From NCBI RefSeq assembly GCF_015350975.1, contig NZ_JADKRX010000001.1:248001-312000 (forward strand): 64,000 nt of DNA. Direction: 5' to 3'. Numbering within the stretch: position 1 is the stretch's first letter; every line of letters starts with the position of its first letter. The notes beneath the pieces are model-generated. The model was given only the letters and a program-made list of their open reading frames with translations, was not told the origin of the DNA and ran no database searches. Position numbers and translations under genes: made by a program. The stretch comes from Curtobacterium sp. VKM Ac-1395. GTDB taxonomy: Bacteria; Actinomycetota; Actinomycetes; Actinomycetales; Microbacteriaceae. Positions 55,853 to 64,000 of the stretch are shown here, piece after piece.

Positions 55853-57658
55853 TCAGTTGCCGCCGTCACCGCCGTCGTCGTCCCCGCCCTGGTCGCCGCC
55901 CGTGTCGTTCGTCGGTGCGGGGGGTGTGGTGGGTCGGTCGGAGGCGGCGCACCACGTGAGCGTGACGGTGCTGCCCTGGGCGATGTCGCCGGCTGGCGCG
56001 CTCTGCTGCACCACGGTGCCGCCGGTGCAGGAGTAGACCGGCTGCGACTGGACGGTGAGCCCGAGGTTCGCCAGCGTGGCGTTCGCGGTGTTGAACGGTT
56101 GCTGCAGGACGGCCGGCAGCGTCACGAGCCCGTTCGACACGGTCAGGTTCACGACGGTGCCCTTGGTGTGGTTGGTGCCGGAGGCCGGGTCAGAACCGAG
56201 GACCGTCCCCTGGGGGACGGACGTCGAGTTCTCGGACGTGATCGAGCCGACGTCGAAGCCGGCGGCCTTGAGCGACTGCTCGGCGTCGTCCTGGGCCTGG
56301 TTCGCCACGTCGGGCACCGCGACCTGCTCCGGGCCGAGGGACACGACGACACGGATGTCCTGCTGCCGTGCCACTGCCGTGCCGGAGCCCGGTTCGGTGC
56401 GGATGACCGACCCGCTGGCCACGTCGTCGGAGTTCTCGTCGACGCGCAGCGGCTTCAGGTCGCGCCGTTCGAGCGCGCTCGACGCGGAGCTCCACGTCGC
56501 GCCGACGATGTTCGGGACGCTGACCGACGACGCGATCGGGGCCTGGCCGGGCTGTAGGTTCGCCACCCAGAACCCGACCCCGGTGATGACCGCGATCGTC
56601 AGCAGGATGCCCACCCAGATCCACGCGACCGGCGGCCGGTTCTGCGTGCGCTGTGGGCGGTGCTCCTGGGTGTCGTCGAGCTCGCGGAAGGCGACCTCGG
56701 AGTTCGTGGTGGTGCGGGGGTTGACCCCGAAGAGCATCGTCGAGGCGTCGTTCGCGCGCTGCTGCTGGAGCTTCTTCGTCGACGCCGGCACCTGGCCCGC
56801 TGCGGCCTGCTCGAGGTCGCGGCGGAACTCTGCCGCGTTCTGGAAGCGCCGGGTGCGGTCCTTCACGAGGGCGTGCAGGGTCACGGCGTCGATCGCAGGC
56901 GAGACCGACGGGGTGATCGTCGACGGGGGGACGGGCTGCTCGCTGACGTGCTGGTAGGCGACCGCGACGGGCGAGTCCCCGAGGAACGGCGGGCGGGCCG
57001 TCAGCAGTTCGAACAGGACGACACCGGTGGAGTACAGGTCGGTGCGGGCGTCGACGGTCTCGCCGCGGGCCTGCTCCGGGGAGAAGTACGACGCAGTGCC
57101 GAGGATCGACGTGGTCTGCGCGACCGTGGCCGAGGTGTCGGTGATGGCGCGGGCGATGCCGAAGTCCATCACCTTGACCTGGCCGGTGGTGGTGACCATG
57201 ACGTTCGCGGGCTTGATGTCCCGGTGGACGACGCCGGCGCGGTGCGAGTACTCGAGCGCGGTGAGGATGCCGCTGGTGATGCGGACGGCCTCGGCCTGCT
57301 CGACGGGGCCCTCGGCGATGACCTCGCTGAGCGGGCGGCCCTCGACGTGCTCCATGACGATGAAGGGGACCTGGACCTCGGCACCGGAGTTCTCGGTCAC
57401 GGTCTCTTCGCCGGCGTCGTACACGCGGACGATCGTCGGGTGCGCCATGCGCGCGGCTGCCTGGGCTTCCTGGCGGAACCGCGTGCGGAAGGCCGGGTCG
57501 TTGGCGAGGCTCGGCTTGAGGAGCTTGACGGCCACGCGACGGCCGAGGCGTGTGTCCTGCCCGACGTGCACCGTGGCCATGCCGCCACGGCCGATCACGT
57601 CGCCGATCTCGTAGCGGTTGGCGAGGAGGGTGATCCCCGCGGTCACACCTTCAGGCAC
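55853..57658 (-). CDS. pknB: Serine/threonine protein kinase PknB with PASTA domains
   Basis: A 601-aa receptor-type kinase controlling cell wall growth. The kinase domain (about 16-280) has GRGGMATV, HRDIKPANV, DFGIAR and GTASYFSPEQA. One transmembrane helix (about 346-367) leads to three extracellular PASTA domains and a Gly/Asp-rich end. GTG 57658 is preceded by GGAGGA. It is the last gene of the fhaB-pstP-rodA-pbpA-pknA-pknB block; a hairpin before it suggests a partial terminator. Confidence 0.96.
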   Translation of the reverse strand: MPEGVTAGITLLANRYEIGDVIGRGGMATVHVGQDTRLGRRVAVKLLKPSLANDPAFRTRFRQEAQAAARMAHPTIVRVYDAGEETVTENSGAEVQVPFIVMEHVEGRPLSEVIAEGPVEQAEAVRITSGILTALEYSHRAGVVHRDIKPANVMVTTTGQVKVMDFGIARAITDTSATVAQTTSILGTASYFSPEQARGETVDARTDLYSTGVVLFELLTARPPFLGDSPVAVAYQHVSEQPVPPSTITPSVSPAIDAVTLHALVKDRTRRFQNAAEFRRDLEQAAAGQVPASTKKLQQQRANDASTMLFGVNPRTTTNSEVAFRELDDTQEHRPQRTQNRPPVAWIWVGILLTIAVITGVGFWVANLQPGQAPIASSVSVPNIVGATWSSASSALERRDLKPLRVDENSDDVASGSVIRTEPGSGTAVARQQDIRVVVSLGPEQVAVPDVANQAQDDAEQSLKAAGFDVGSITSENSTSVPQGTVLGSDPASGTNHTKGTVVNLTVSNGLVTLPAVLQQPFNTANATLANLGLTVQSQPVYSCTGGTVVQQSAPAGDIAQGSTVTLTWCAASDRPTTPPAPTNDTGGDQGGDDDGGDGGN

Positions 57659-57722
57659 GTACTCCTCCGAATGTCCGTCCGGGCAAGTGTACGACAGGGG
57701 TCCCTGACGAGAGGCTGGCCGG

Positions 57723-57766
57723 GGGGCCGTCCGGGCAACCGTTACCCGAACGGTGTGGACGGCCCC
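57723..57766 (-). terminator. Hairpin between pknA and pknB
   Basis: GGGGCCGTCC (57723-57732) pairs with GGACGGCCCC (57757-57766), with an inner ACCGTT/AACGGT stem. It may attenuate read-through into pknB. Confidence 0.7.
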
Positions 57767-57776
57767 GCGGGCAGGA

Positions 57777-59513
57777 TCAGTTCGGGTCCTGCGGGGCGTC
57801 GGTGGAGCTGGCGGACGGCGACGGTGACGGGGTCTCGGTCTCCGCCGGCGCCTCCCACGTGGCGGTGGCGGCGTCCGAGTTCTCCGACGCCGTGAGGTTG
57901 CCGCAGGTCACGTTGTAGACGAACGAGACGTTCTGCCCGGCCGCGTCAGCCTGCACGTCGACGGCCTTCGACGTGGTGGTGCCGGACGTCGCACCGGAGC
58001 TGTCCTTGCCCCCGGTGACGCTCCACGAGTACTCCTTGACCGTGTACCCGGTGGGGCAGGTGGCGTCGGTCCAGGTGAAGGTGACGGCACCGTCGGTCGA
58101 CACCGGACCGGCGCTCGGGGTGTTCGGCTTGTTCACCGTGGGCGGCGCGGTGTAGCTGCGCAGCGTGATGAGCGTGCCCTCAGCGACGCTCCCGGTCGGC
58201 GTGATCGACTGCACGGTGTTGGCCTGGTCGGCACTCGGCGCGGCGTCGCCGTCCTCGACGGTGACCTCGAAGCCGAGGTTCCGCAGCGCGGCCTGGGCCT
58301 CGGTGGTGCTGCGTCCGACGTAGTCGCTCTGGTTGACGAACAGCCGCTCCTGCGTGGGGGAGGACGACGGCGTCGGGCTCGGCTTCGGCGGCGCACTGCT
58401 CGAGGACGCGACCGGCTTGGGCTCGTCCTGGTTGGCGAAGGCGAACGCGGCGATGACGGCTCCCGCGAGCAGCAGCACGCCGATGGCCACGACCCACCAG
58501 ATCCATGCCCGACGCTTCTTCGGGGCCTCGTCCTCGTCCGCGAGCGGCGAGACCGGGGTCCGCGGGACACCGCCGACGGTGCTGCCGGCCTGCGTGCCGA
58601 TGAGCGCCGTCGCTGCGTCGTTGCCCTGAGGCGGGTTGAACGCGACGGTGCCGGCGCCGCCGAGAGCGGGGACCGCGACGGTCGCTGCGGCGACGTCTCC
58701 ACGACGGAGCGCCTGGGCCGCACGGGCCAGGTTGGCAGCAGTCGCCGGACGGTCGGCTGGCTTCTTCGCGATGCAGGAGATCACGAGGGCGGCGACCGGC
58801 TCGGGGACGTCCCCGGGGAGCGCGGGCGGCTGCTCGTTGATGTGCGCCATCGCGATCGCGACCTGCGACTCGCCCGTGAAGGGTCGGCGACCCGCCAGGC
58901 ACTCGTACGCGACGATGCCGAGCGAGTAGATGTCGGTCGACGGGGACGCCGGGTGTCCGCTCGCCTGTTCCGGCGAGAGGTACTGGACCGTGCCCATCAC
59001 CTGGCCGGTCGCGGTGAGCGGGACCTGGTCGGCGATGCGGGCGATGCCGAAGTCGGTGATCTTGACGCGGCCGTCCGGCGTGATCAGCAGGTTGCCCGGC
59101 TTGATGTCGCGGTGGACGAGGCCGACGGCGTGTGCGGCCTGCAGGGCGTTGGCGGTCTGCGCGACGATGTCGAGGACCTTGTCGACGGGCAGGGTGTGCT
59201 CGCGCTCGATCATCGTCGAGAGGGCCTCGCCCGGGACGAGCTCCATCACGAGGTAGGCGCTGCCGTCCTCCTCGCCGTAGTCGAAGACGTTGGCGATGCC
59301 CTCGTGGTTCACGAGCGCAGCGTGCCGGGCCTCGGCGCGGAACCGCTCGAGGAACCCGGGGTCGCCGAGGTACTCGTCCTTGAGGATCTTGAGGGCGACG
59401 GTCCGTCCGATGACGAGGTCGGTCGCCTGCCAGACCTCTCCCATGCCGCCGATGGCGACTCGGGACGAGAGTTGGTACCGCCCACCGAAGGTGAGTCCGC
59501 TGGTGGGTCTCAT
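57777..59513 (-). CDS. pknA: Serine/threonine protein kinase PknA-like, with extracellular domains
   Basis: A 578-aa kinase. Catalytic motifs: GGMGEVW, VHRDIKPGNLL, ITDFGIARI and GTVQYLSPEQA. A transmembrane helix (about 345-367) is followed by one PASTA-like domain (VGRSTTEAQAALRNLGFEV) and a beta-rich segment with conserved Cys (CPTGYT, NVTCGN), unlike mycobacterial PknA, which has no extracellular domain. ATG 59513 overlaps the pbpA stop by 4 nt; the longer open frame is inside pbpA. Confidence 0.93.
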   Translation of the reverse strand: MRPTSGLTFGGRYQLSSRVAIGGMGEVWQATDLVIGRTVALKILKDEYLGDPGFLERFRAEARHAALVNHEGIANVFDYGEEDGSAYLVMELVPGEALSTMIEREHTLPVDKVLDIVAQTANALQAAHAVGLVHRDIKPGNLLITPDGRVKITDFGIARIADQVPLTATGQVMGTVQYLSPEQASGHPASPSTDIYSLGIVAYECLAGRRPFTGESQVAIAMAHINEQPPALPGDVPEPVAALVISCIAKKPADRPATAANLARAAQALRRGDVAAATVAVPALGGAGTVAFNPPQGNDAATALIGTQAGSTVGGVPRTPVSPLADEDEAPKKRRAWIWWVVAIGVLLLAGAVIAAFAFANQDEPKPVASSSSAPPKPSPTPSSSPTQERLFVNQSDYVGRSTTEAQAALRNLGFEVTVEDGDAAPSADQANTVQSITPTGSVAEGTLITLRSYTAPPTVNKPNTPSAGPVSTDGAVTFTWTDATCPTGYTVKEYSWSVTGGKDSSGATSGTTTSKAVDVQADAAGQNVSFVYNVTCGNLTASENSDAATATWEAPAETETPSPSPSASSTDAPQDPN

Positions 59514-60964
59514 TTGTTCAGCACCGCCTCCATGACGTTCTTCGCGATCGGGGCCGCGACCGTGTTGCCGACGCCGGACTGTCCGAGCCCGCCGCCGTTC
59601 CCGACGACGACCGCCACGGCGACCTCCGGGTCCTTCGCGGGCGCGAACCCGGTGAACCACAGCGTGTAGGGGTCACCCGTTCCGCCCTCGGCCGTTCCGG
59701 TCTTGCCGGCGACGTCGACCCCGTCGATCTTCGCATTGGTTCCGGTCCCCGCCTTCACGACGCTCTGCATCGCCTCGGTCAGGTCGGACGCCTCGGAGTT
59801 CGACAGCGGGCTGCTGTACTGCTTCGGCGAGAACGACTGCACGGTCTTCAGGTCGCTCGTCGTGATCGAGTCGACGAGCGACGGCTGCATGACCGTGCCG
59901 CCGTTCGCGATGCCGGCGGAGACCATCGCCATCTGCAGCGGGGAGACGCGGACGCTGGCCTGGCCGAACGAGCTCAGCATGAGCTGGGCCGTCGAGTCCA
60001 CGGCGGGGTACTGGCTGGCGGTCGCACGCATCGGGACGTCGATCGCGTCGCCGAAGCCGTACTTGTCCGCCATCGCCTTGATCGTGTCGTAGCCGAGCTT
60101 CTGACCGAGCTCCGCGAACGGGATGTTGCACGAGTTCTGGATGGCGACGCGGAGCTTCACGGTGTCGCCACCGCCGCACGAGCCGCCCTCGGCGTTGTTG
60201 ATGTAGCTGCTCGTGCCCGGCAGCTGCAGGCGCGACGGGTTCGGGAACTCGGAGTCGAGGTCGTACTTGCCGCCCTGGAGCGCCGCGGACGCGACGATGA
60301 GCTTGAAGACCGATCCGGGCGTGTACAGGTCGCCGCCGATGGCGCGGTTCTGCAGCGGCGTCGGCGTCTGCGCCAGCAGGGCGTCGTACTGCGCCTTCAC
60401 GGCCTTGGTGTCGTGGGACGTCAGCGAGTTCGGGTCGTACTCGGGCTTCGACACCATCGCCAGGATCTTGCCGGTCTTGGGCTGGATCGCCACCACGGCG
60501 CCGCTGTTCGCGCCGAGGGAGTCGTACGCGGCGCGCTGCACGTCGGGGTCGATGGTCAGGTTGACGTTGTCGCCCTGGACGTCCTGCCCGGTGAGGATCG
60601 AGTTGAGGTTCTGGAAGAACGAGTCGTCCGAGTTGCCGGACAGCACGGTGTTCTCGGCACCCTCGATGCCGGTGTTGCCCTGGCCGATCGTGAAGTACCC
60701 CGTCACGGCCGAGTAGAGCGCGCCGTCGGAGTACTTCCGCTGGTACCGGTACTGGTCGTCCACGGCCGTCGACTCGGCGATCGGGGTGCCGTTGACCAGG
60801 ATCGCGCCGCGCTTGTTCGAGTAGCTGTCGAGGATCGTGCGGGAGTTCCGCGAGTCGGCTCGGAGCGAGTCGGCCGCGAAGAACTGGATCGAGGTCGTCG
60901 ACACGAAGAGCGCGACGAACATGAGCACGACGATCGTCGAGACGCCGCGGAGCTGCCGGTTCAT
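59510..60964 (-). CDS. pbpA: Penicillin-binding protein A (peptidoglycan transpeptidase)
   Basis: A 484-aa class B PBP. An N-terminal membrane anchor (about residues 8-29) precedes the transpeptidase domain: SxxK as PGSVFK, SxN as SCN, and KTGTAEGG near the C-terminus. It crosslinks peptidoglycan with the RodA-type polymerase encoded upstream. The start and stop overlap neighbours by 4 nt each. Confidence 0.96.
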   Translation of the reverse strand: MNRQLRGVSTIVVLMFVALFVSTTSIQFFAADSLRADSRNSRTILDSYSNKRGAILVNGTPIAESTAVDDQYRYQRKYSDGALYSAVTGYFTIGQGNTGIEGAENTVLSGNSDDSFFQNLNSILTGQDVQGDNVNLTIDPDVQRAAYDSLGANSGAVVAIQPKTGKILAMVSKPEYDPNSLTSHDTKAVKAQYDALLAQTPTPLQNRAIGGDLYTPGSVFKLIVASAALQGGKYDLDSEFPNPSRLQLPGTSSYINNAEGGSCGGGDTVKLRVAIQNSCNIPFAELGQKLGYDTIKAMADKYGFGDAIDVPMRATASQYPAVDSTAQLMLSSFGQASVRVSPLQMAMVSAGIANGGTVMQPSLVDSITTSDLKTVQSFSPKQYSSPLSNSEASDLTEAMQSVVKAGTGTNAKIDGVDVAGKTGTAEGGTGDPYTLWFTGFAPAKDPEVAVAVVVGNGGGLGQSGVGNTVAAPIAKNVMEAVLNK

Positions 60965-62400
60965 CGACGCGCCTTCCTGCTGCGCCCGCGAGCGGACCCG
61001 CCGAGCGCGTCGCCGCGGTCGGAGAGCACGCGCTGTTCCGCGGGGATGGAGTCGGTCAGCCGCAGCAGCATCGCCGCGATGATCCAGTTGGCGACCAGGG
61101 ACGAACCACCGGCGGCCATGAAGGGCGTCGTCAGGCCCGTCACCGGGATGATCCGGGTGATGCCACCGACGACGACGAAGACCTGCAGGGCGATCGTGAA
61201 CCCGAACCCGATGCCGAGGAGCTTGCCGAAGTCGTCCTGCGCCATGAAGCCGACGCGGATGCCGCGCGACGCGAGCACGATGAACAGGGCGAGGATCGCG
61301 AAGACACCGATCAGCCCGAGCTCCTCGCCGAGCGACGCGATGATGTAGTCCGCGTTGGCGACGGGCGTGATGTAGGGGCGTCCCTGGCCGAGACCGGTGC
61401 CCGTGATGCCGCCGTTCGCGAAGCCGAAGAGGCCCTGGACCAGCTGGTAGCTCGCCTGCGTCGACGCGTTGTAGATCGTCGGGTCGAACGGGTTCAGCCA
61501 CTGCTCGAACCGGCCGTGCACGTACTCGAGGACGTTCGCGGCGACGAGCGCACCGCCGATGAACAGCACGAGGCCGATGACGACCCAGCCGAGGCGTCCC
61601 GTGGCGACGTAGATCATCACCAGGAACAGGCCGAAGTAGAGCAGGGCGGTGCCGAGGTCGCGCTGGAACACCAGCACGCCCATCGCGACGCCCCAGACGA
61701 TCAGGATCGGGCCGAGGTCACGGGCTCGCGGGAACGTCATCCCCAGGAACTTCTTGCCGACGATGGACAGGCTGTCCCTGGCGGTGACGAGGTAGCCGGC
61801 GAAGAACAACGCCATCGTGATCTTCGCGAGCTCGCCCGGCTGGAACGTGAACGGGCCGAGGTGGATCCAGACGCGTGCTCCGCCGCGTGCGTAGCCGAGC
61901 CCCGGGAGGATCGGCATGAGCAGCAGCGCCACCGTCAGGAACATGAAGATGTACCGGTAGCGCTGCAGGAAGCGGTGGTTCCGGACGAGGACCAGGGTGA
62001 CGATCGCCAGGACCATCGCGAGGAGCGTCCACACGATCTGCTTGACGCCGATCGCCGCCCACCCGAGGTCGCCGTTGTGGACGTCGATGCGGTAGATCTC
62101 CGCGATCCCGATGCCGTTGAGCACCAGGGCGACGGGCAGGATGAAGGGGTCGGCGTTCTTCGCGACGATCCGCAGCACCACGTGCATGACGAGTGCCAGG
62201 CCGAGGATCGACCCGCCGGCCCACAGCACCGAGGTGTCGAACAGCCGGCCCTTGGTGCCGAGCTGCACGAGCACCATCGCGCCGGCACAGATGCCGCAGG
62301 CGATGACGAGCAGCGCCAGCTCGAGGTTGCGGGCGCGGGCGGGCTCACGGAGCTTGATCGTGATCGCCTGCGTGAAGGACTGCTGCGCGGTGGCGGTCAT
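60961..62400 (-). CDS. rodA: FtsW/RodA/SpoVE-family peptidoglycan polymerase (RodA-like)
   Basis: A 479-aa SEDS glycosyltransferase with about 12 transmembrane helices. Conserved blocks: GARVWIHLGPFTFQPGELAK, FQRDLGTALLYFG, GLGQGRPYITPVANADYI and ASLGEELGLIG. It pairs with PbpA for elongation. ATG 62400 overlaps the phosphatase stop by 4 nt. The N-terminus is longer than in the shortest RodA proteins. Confidence 0.94.
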   Translation of the reverse strand: MTATAQQSFTQAITIKLREPARARNLELALLVIACGICAGAMVLVQLGTKGRLFDTSVLWAGGSILGLALVMHVVLRIVAKNADPFILPVALVLNGIGIAEIYRIDVHNGDLGWAAIGVKQIVWTLLAMVLAIVTLVLVRNHRFLQRYRYIFMFLTVALLLMPILPGLGYARGGARVWIHLGPFTFQPGELAKITMALFFAGYLVTARDSLSIVGKKFLGMTFPRARDLGPILIVWGVAMGVLVFQRDLGTALLYFGLFLVMIYVATGRLGWVVIGLVLFIGGALVAANVLEYVHGRFEQWLNPFDPTIYNASTQASYQLVQGLFGFANGGITGTGLGQGRPYITPVANADYIIASLGEELGLIGVFAILALFIVLASRGIRVGFMAQDDFGKLLGIGFGFTIALQVFVVVGGITRIIPVTGLTTPFMAAGGSSLVANWIIAAMLLRLTDSIPAEQRVLSDRGDALGGSARGRSRKARR

Positions 62401-63761
62401 CGTCCACCCCGCGTGGCGCTCGGGGACGGCGAGGGCGACGTCGAGCGCGTCGGGCTCGGACTCGGGGACGACGAGCCGCCGGAGCCGCCCGTGCCGGACT
62501 GGTCCTGCCCGGTCCGTGCAGCGGTGCGCAGGCGGTCGACGATGTCACGGGCGTCGGAGAGCGACTGCGCGTTGATCGTCGAGCGGACGTTCTCGCGGGT
62601 GTACTCCGGCAGGTCGGAGACCTCGACACCGGAGTCCTCGTAGACGTCGGACAGCGCGAGCGGACCGATCTGCTGCTGCACGCCCTTGTAGATCGCGACC
62701 TGGCCGCGGTCGGACCCGACGTAGTAGTGGTCCTGCACGATGCGCCAGCCGAGGAACACGGCCCCGACGAGGGCGGCGACGGCGAGCACGAGCGCGATCG
62801 TCCAGGTGATCCGGCGACGCACACGGCGGCGGCGGTCCTCGGCGATGAGCTCGGCGAAGTACTGGTCGCTCTCGGGCTCGAAGTGCGAGTCCTCGGGGGC
62901 GGTGGTGACCTTGAGCGGGTGCAGCAGGATCGTGGGGAGACGGATCGGCTTGCGGCCGGTCGAGGCCTCGAAGGTGAGGGGTGCCGCTGCCGACCCCACG
63001 GTGGTGGCAGCGTCGTCGTCGTCCTCGGTCGGGACCGTGTCGGTGACGTCCATCACGACGACGGTCACGTTGTCCGGAGCGCCGTGGTCGAGCGTCTCCT
63101 TGACGAGGCGCTGCGTGACCTGGTTGGCGTCCATGTTCGACGCCAGCGCGTGCCGGATGCGTTCCTCGGCGAGGTAGGAGGACAGTCCGTCCGAGCAGAG
63201 CAACCAGCGGTCGCCGGGTCGGATGTCCATGATCGCGGTGTCGACCTCCGGTGCGGCGTCGACGTCGCCGAGCACGCGCATCAGCACGGAGCGCCGCGGG
63301 TGGACCGCCGCCTCTTCCGGGGTGATGCGCCCGCTGTCGACGAGCCGTTGCACGAAGGTGTGGTCCGAGGTGATCTGCTGCAGCTCGCCGTCACGGTGGC
63401 GGTAGATCCGGGAGTCGCCGATGTGGGCGATCGCGAGCTGGTCGCCCACGCGGATCATGGCGCTCACCGTGGTGCCCATGCCGGTGAGCTCCTGGTGCTC
63501 GAACACGGTCTCGGTGATGAGCTGGTTCGCGGCGATCAGCGCCGACTGCAGGGCGAACTCGGCGTCGTGCGCGGAGGGGAACTCGCGGTCGACCTCACGG
63601 ATGCGACGGATCGCGATCGCCGAGGCGACGTCGCCGCCGGCGTGACCGCCCATGCCGTCCGCCACGGCGAACAGGTGCGCTCCCGCGTAGCCGGAGTCCT
63701 GGTTGTTGGCGCGGATGCGCCCGACGTGGGACACAGCGGCGCTCAGCGTGCGAGCGGTCAT
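62397..63761 (-). CDS. pstP: PP2C-family serine/threonine phosphatase (PstP)
   Basis: A 454-aa phosphatase reversing PknA/PknB phosphorylation. The catalytic domain (about 5-235) has FAVADGMGGHAGG, AHIGDSRIYR, CSDGLSS and APDNVTVVV, with metal-binding Asp residues. A linker, one transmembrane helix (about 318-340) and an extracytoplasmic domain with a Ser/Pro-rich tail follow. It is coupled to rodA. Confidence 0.95.
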   Translation of the reverse strand: MTARTLSAAVSHVGRIRANNQDSGYAGAHLFAVADGMGGHAGGDVASAIAIRRIREVDREFPSAHDAEFALQSALIAANQLITETVFEHQELTGMGTTVSAMIRVGDQLAIAHIGDSRIYRHRDGELQQITSDHTFVQRLVDSGRITPEEAAVHPRRSVLMRVLGDVDAAPEVDTAIMDIRPGDRWLLCSDGLSSYLAEERIRHALASNMDANQVTQRLVKETLDHGAPDNVTVVVMDVTDTVPTEDDDDAATTVGSAAAPLTFEASTGRKPIRLPTILLHPLKVTTAPEDSHFEPESDQYFAELIAEDRRRRVRRRITWTIALVLAVAALVGAVFLGWRIVQDHYYVGSDRGQVAIYKGVQQQIGPLALSDVYEDSGVEVSDLPEYTRENVRSTINAQSLSDARDIVDRLRTAARTGQDQSGTGGSGGSSSPSPSPTRSTSPSPSPSATRGGR

Positions 63762-63767
63762 CCGGGG

Positions 63768-64000
63768 CTACCGCCGCAGCTCGAACGTGGTCGTCCCGAT
63801 GGTGATCGGCGTGCGCTCGGCCACGGTGACGGGAGAGGTCACCTTCTGCCCGTTGACGAACGTGCCGTTCGTGGACTCCAGGTCGATGACGACCCAGCCG
63901 GACGACTGCAGTTCGAGCCGTGCGTGGTTGGTGGAGGTGTAGTCGTCACGGATGACGACGTTGCTCTCGCTGGAGCGGCCGACCGTGATCGGGCCGCGGC
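63768..64000 (-). CDS. fhaB: FHA-domain protein (FhaB/FipA-like), C-terminal part; cut by window edge
   Basis: The last 77 codons before the TAG at 63768-63770 encode an FHA domain: GRSSESNVVI, DYTSTNHARLEL and LESTNGTFVNGQKV, i.e. the phosphothreonine-binding residues, ending TFELRR. The gene position upstream of pstP matches fhaB in actinobacteria. The N-terminus is outside the window, so full domain content is unseen. Confidence 0.9.
   Translation of the reverse strand, partial: RGPITVGRSSESNVVIRDDYTSTNHARLELQSSGWVVIDLESTNGTFVNGQKVTSPVTVAERTPITIGTTTFELRR

Overview
The window is about 64 kb of very high-GC DNA around a chromosomal replication origin. Gene order (rpmH-rnpA-yidD-yidC-jag-rsmG-parA-parB to the left of dnaA; dnaN-gnd-recF-dciA-gyrB-gyrA to the right; then the crgA / pknB-pknA-pbpA-rodA-pstP-fhaB block), the ESX-type ATPase, WXG100-like genes and GTG/TTG starts indicate an actinobacterium. 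A 6PGDH gene between dnaN and recF and the short gene set suggest Microbacteriaceae, perhaps Curtobacterium-like. This placement is inferred from gene content only; no database was searched.

Layout. 1-7.9 kb is an accessory region: an amidohydrolase fragment, two TetR modules (one with an ABC-2-like membrane protein, one with an atypical SDR), several small membrane or hypothetical genes, two decayed genes (5561-6445), and an ECF sigma factor with a membrane partner. 8.3-9.7 kb is dnaB. 10.2-21.7 kb is a type VII secretion (ESX-like) locus: one triple-ATPase EccC, three uncharacterised genes, and two tandem cassettes of (97-aa WXG100-like, 103-aa WXG100-like, ~480-aa membrane-embedded putative substrate). 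It sits between rplI and dnaB, which are usually neighbours. 21.8-23.6 kb is rplI-rpsR-ssb-rpsF. 23.9-33.6 kb holds cca, a DUF6049-MurJ fusion, trxB-trxA behind a SigR-type promoter, a PLP aminotransferase and ddl. 33.6-39.6 kb is the segregation and membrane-insertion block with four parS-like sites. dnaA, oriC and dnaN occupy 40.1-43.2 kb, followed by gnd, recF, dciA, gyrB, gyrA, a DUF3566 gene and two tRNAs. 51.5-52.3 kb is a non-coding array of about 2.8 long direct repeats. 52.3-64 kb carries a small membrane protein, ppiA, rhomboid protease, crgA, a glutamine amidotransferase and the Ser/Thr kinase-cell wall elongation operon, cut in an FHA gene at the right edge.

Most genes left of oriC are on the minus strand and those immediately right of it are on the plus strand, so transcription follows the replication forks. 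Many genes are coupled by 1-4 nt start/stop overlaps. DnaA boxes occur at oriC and upstream of dnaA, and also in two outlying clusters, upstream of dnaB and downstream of the rhomboid gene. The least explained parts are the reduced duplicated T7SS locus, the tandem repeat array, the DUF6049-MurJ fusion and the outlying DnaA-box clusters.
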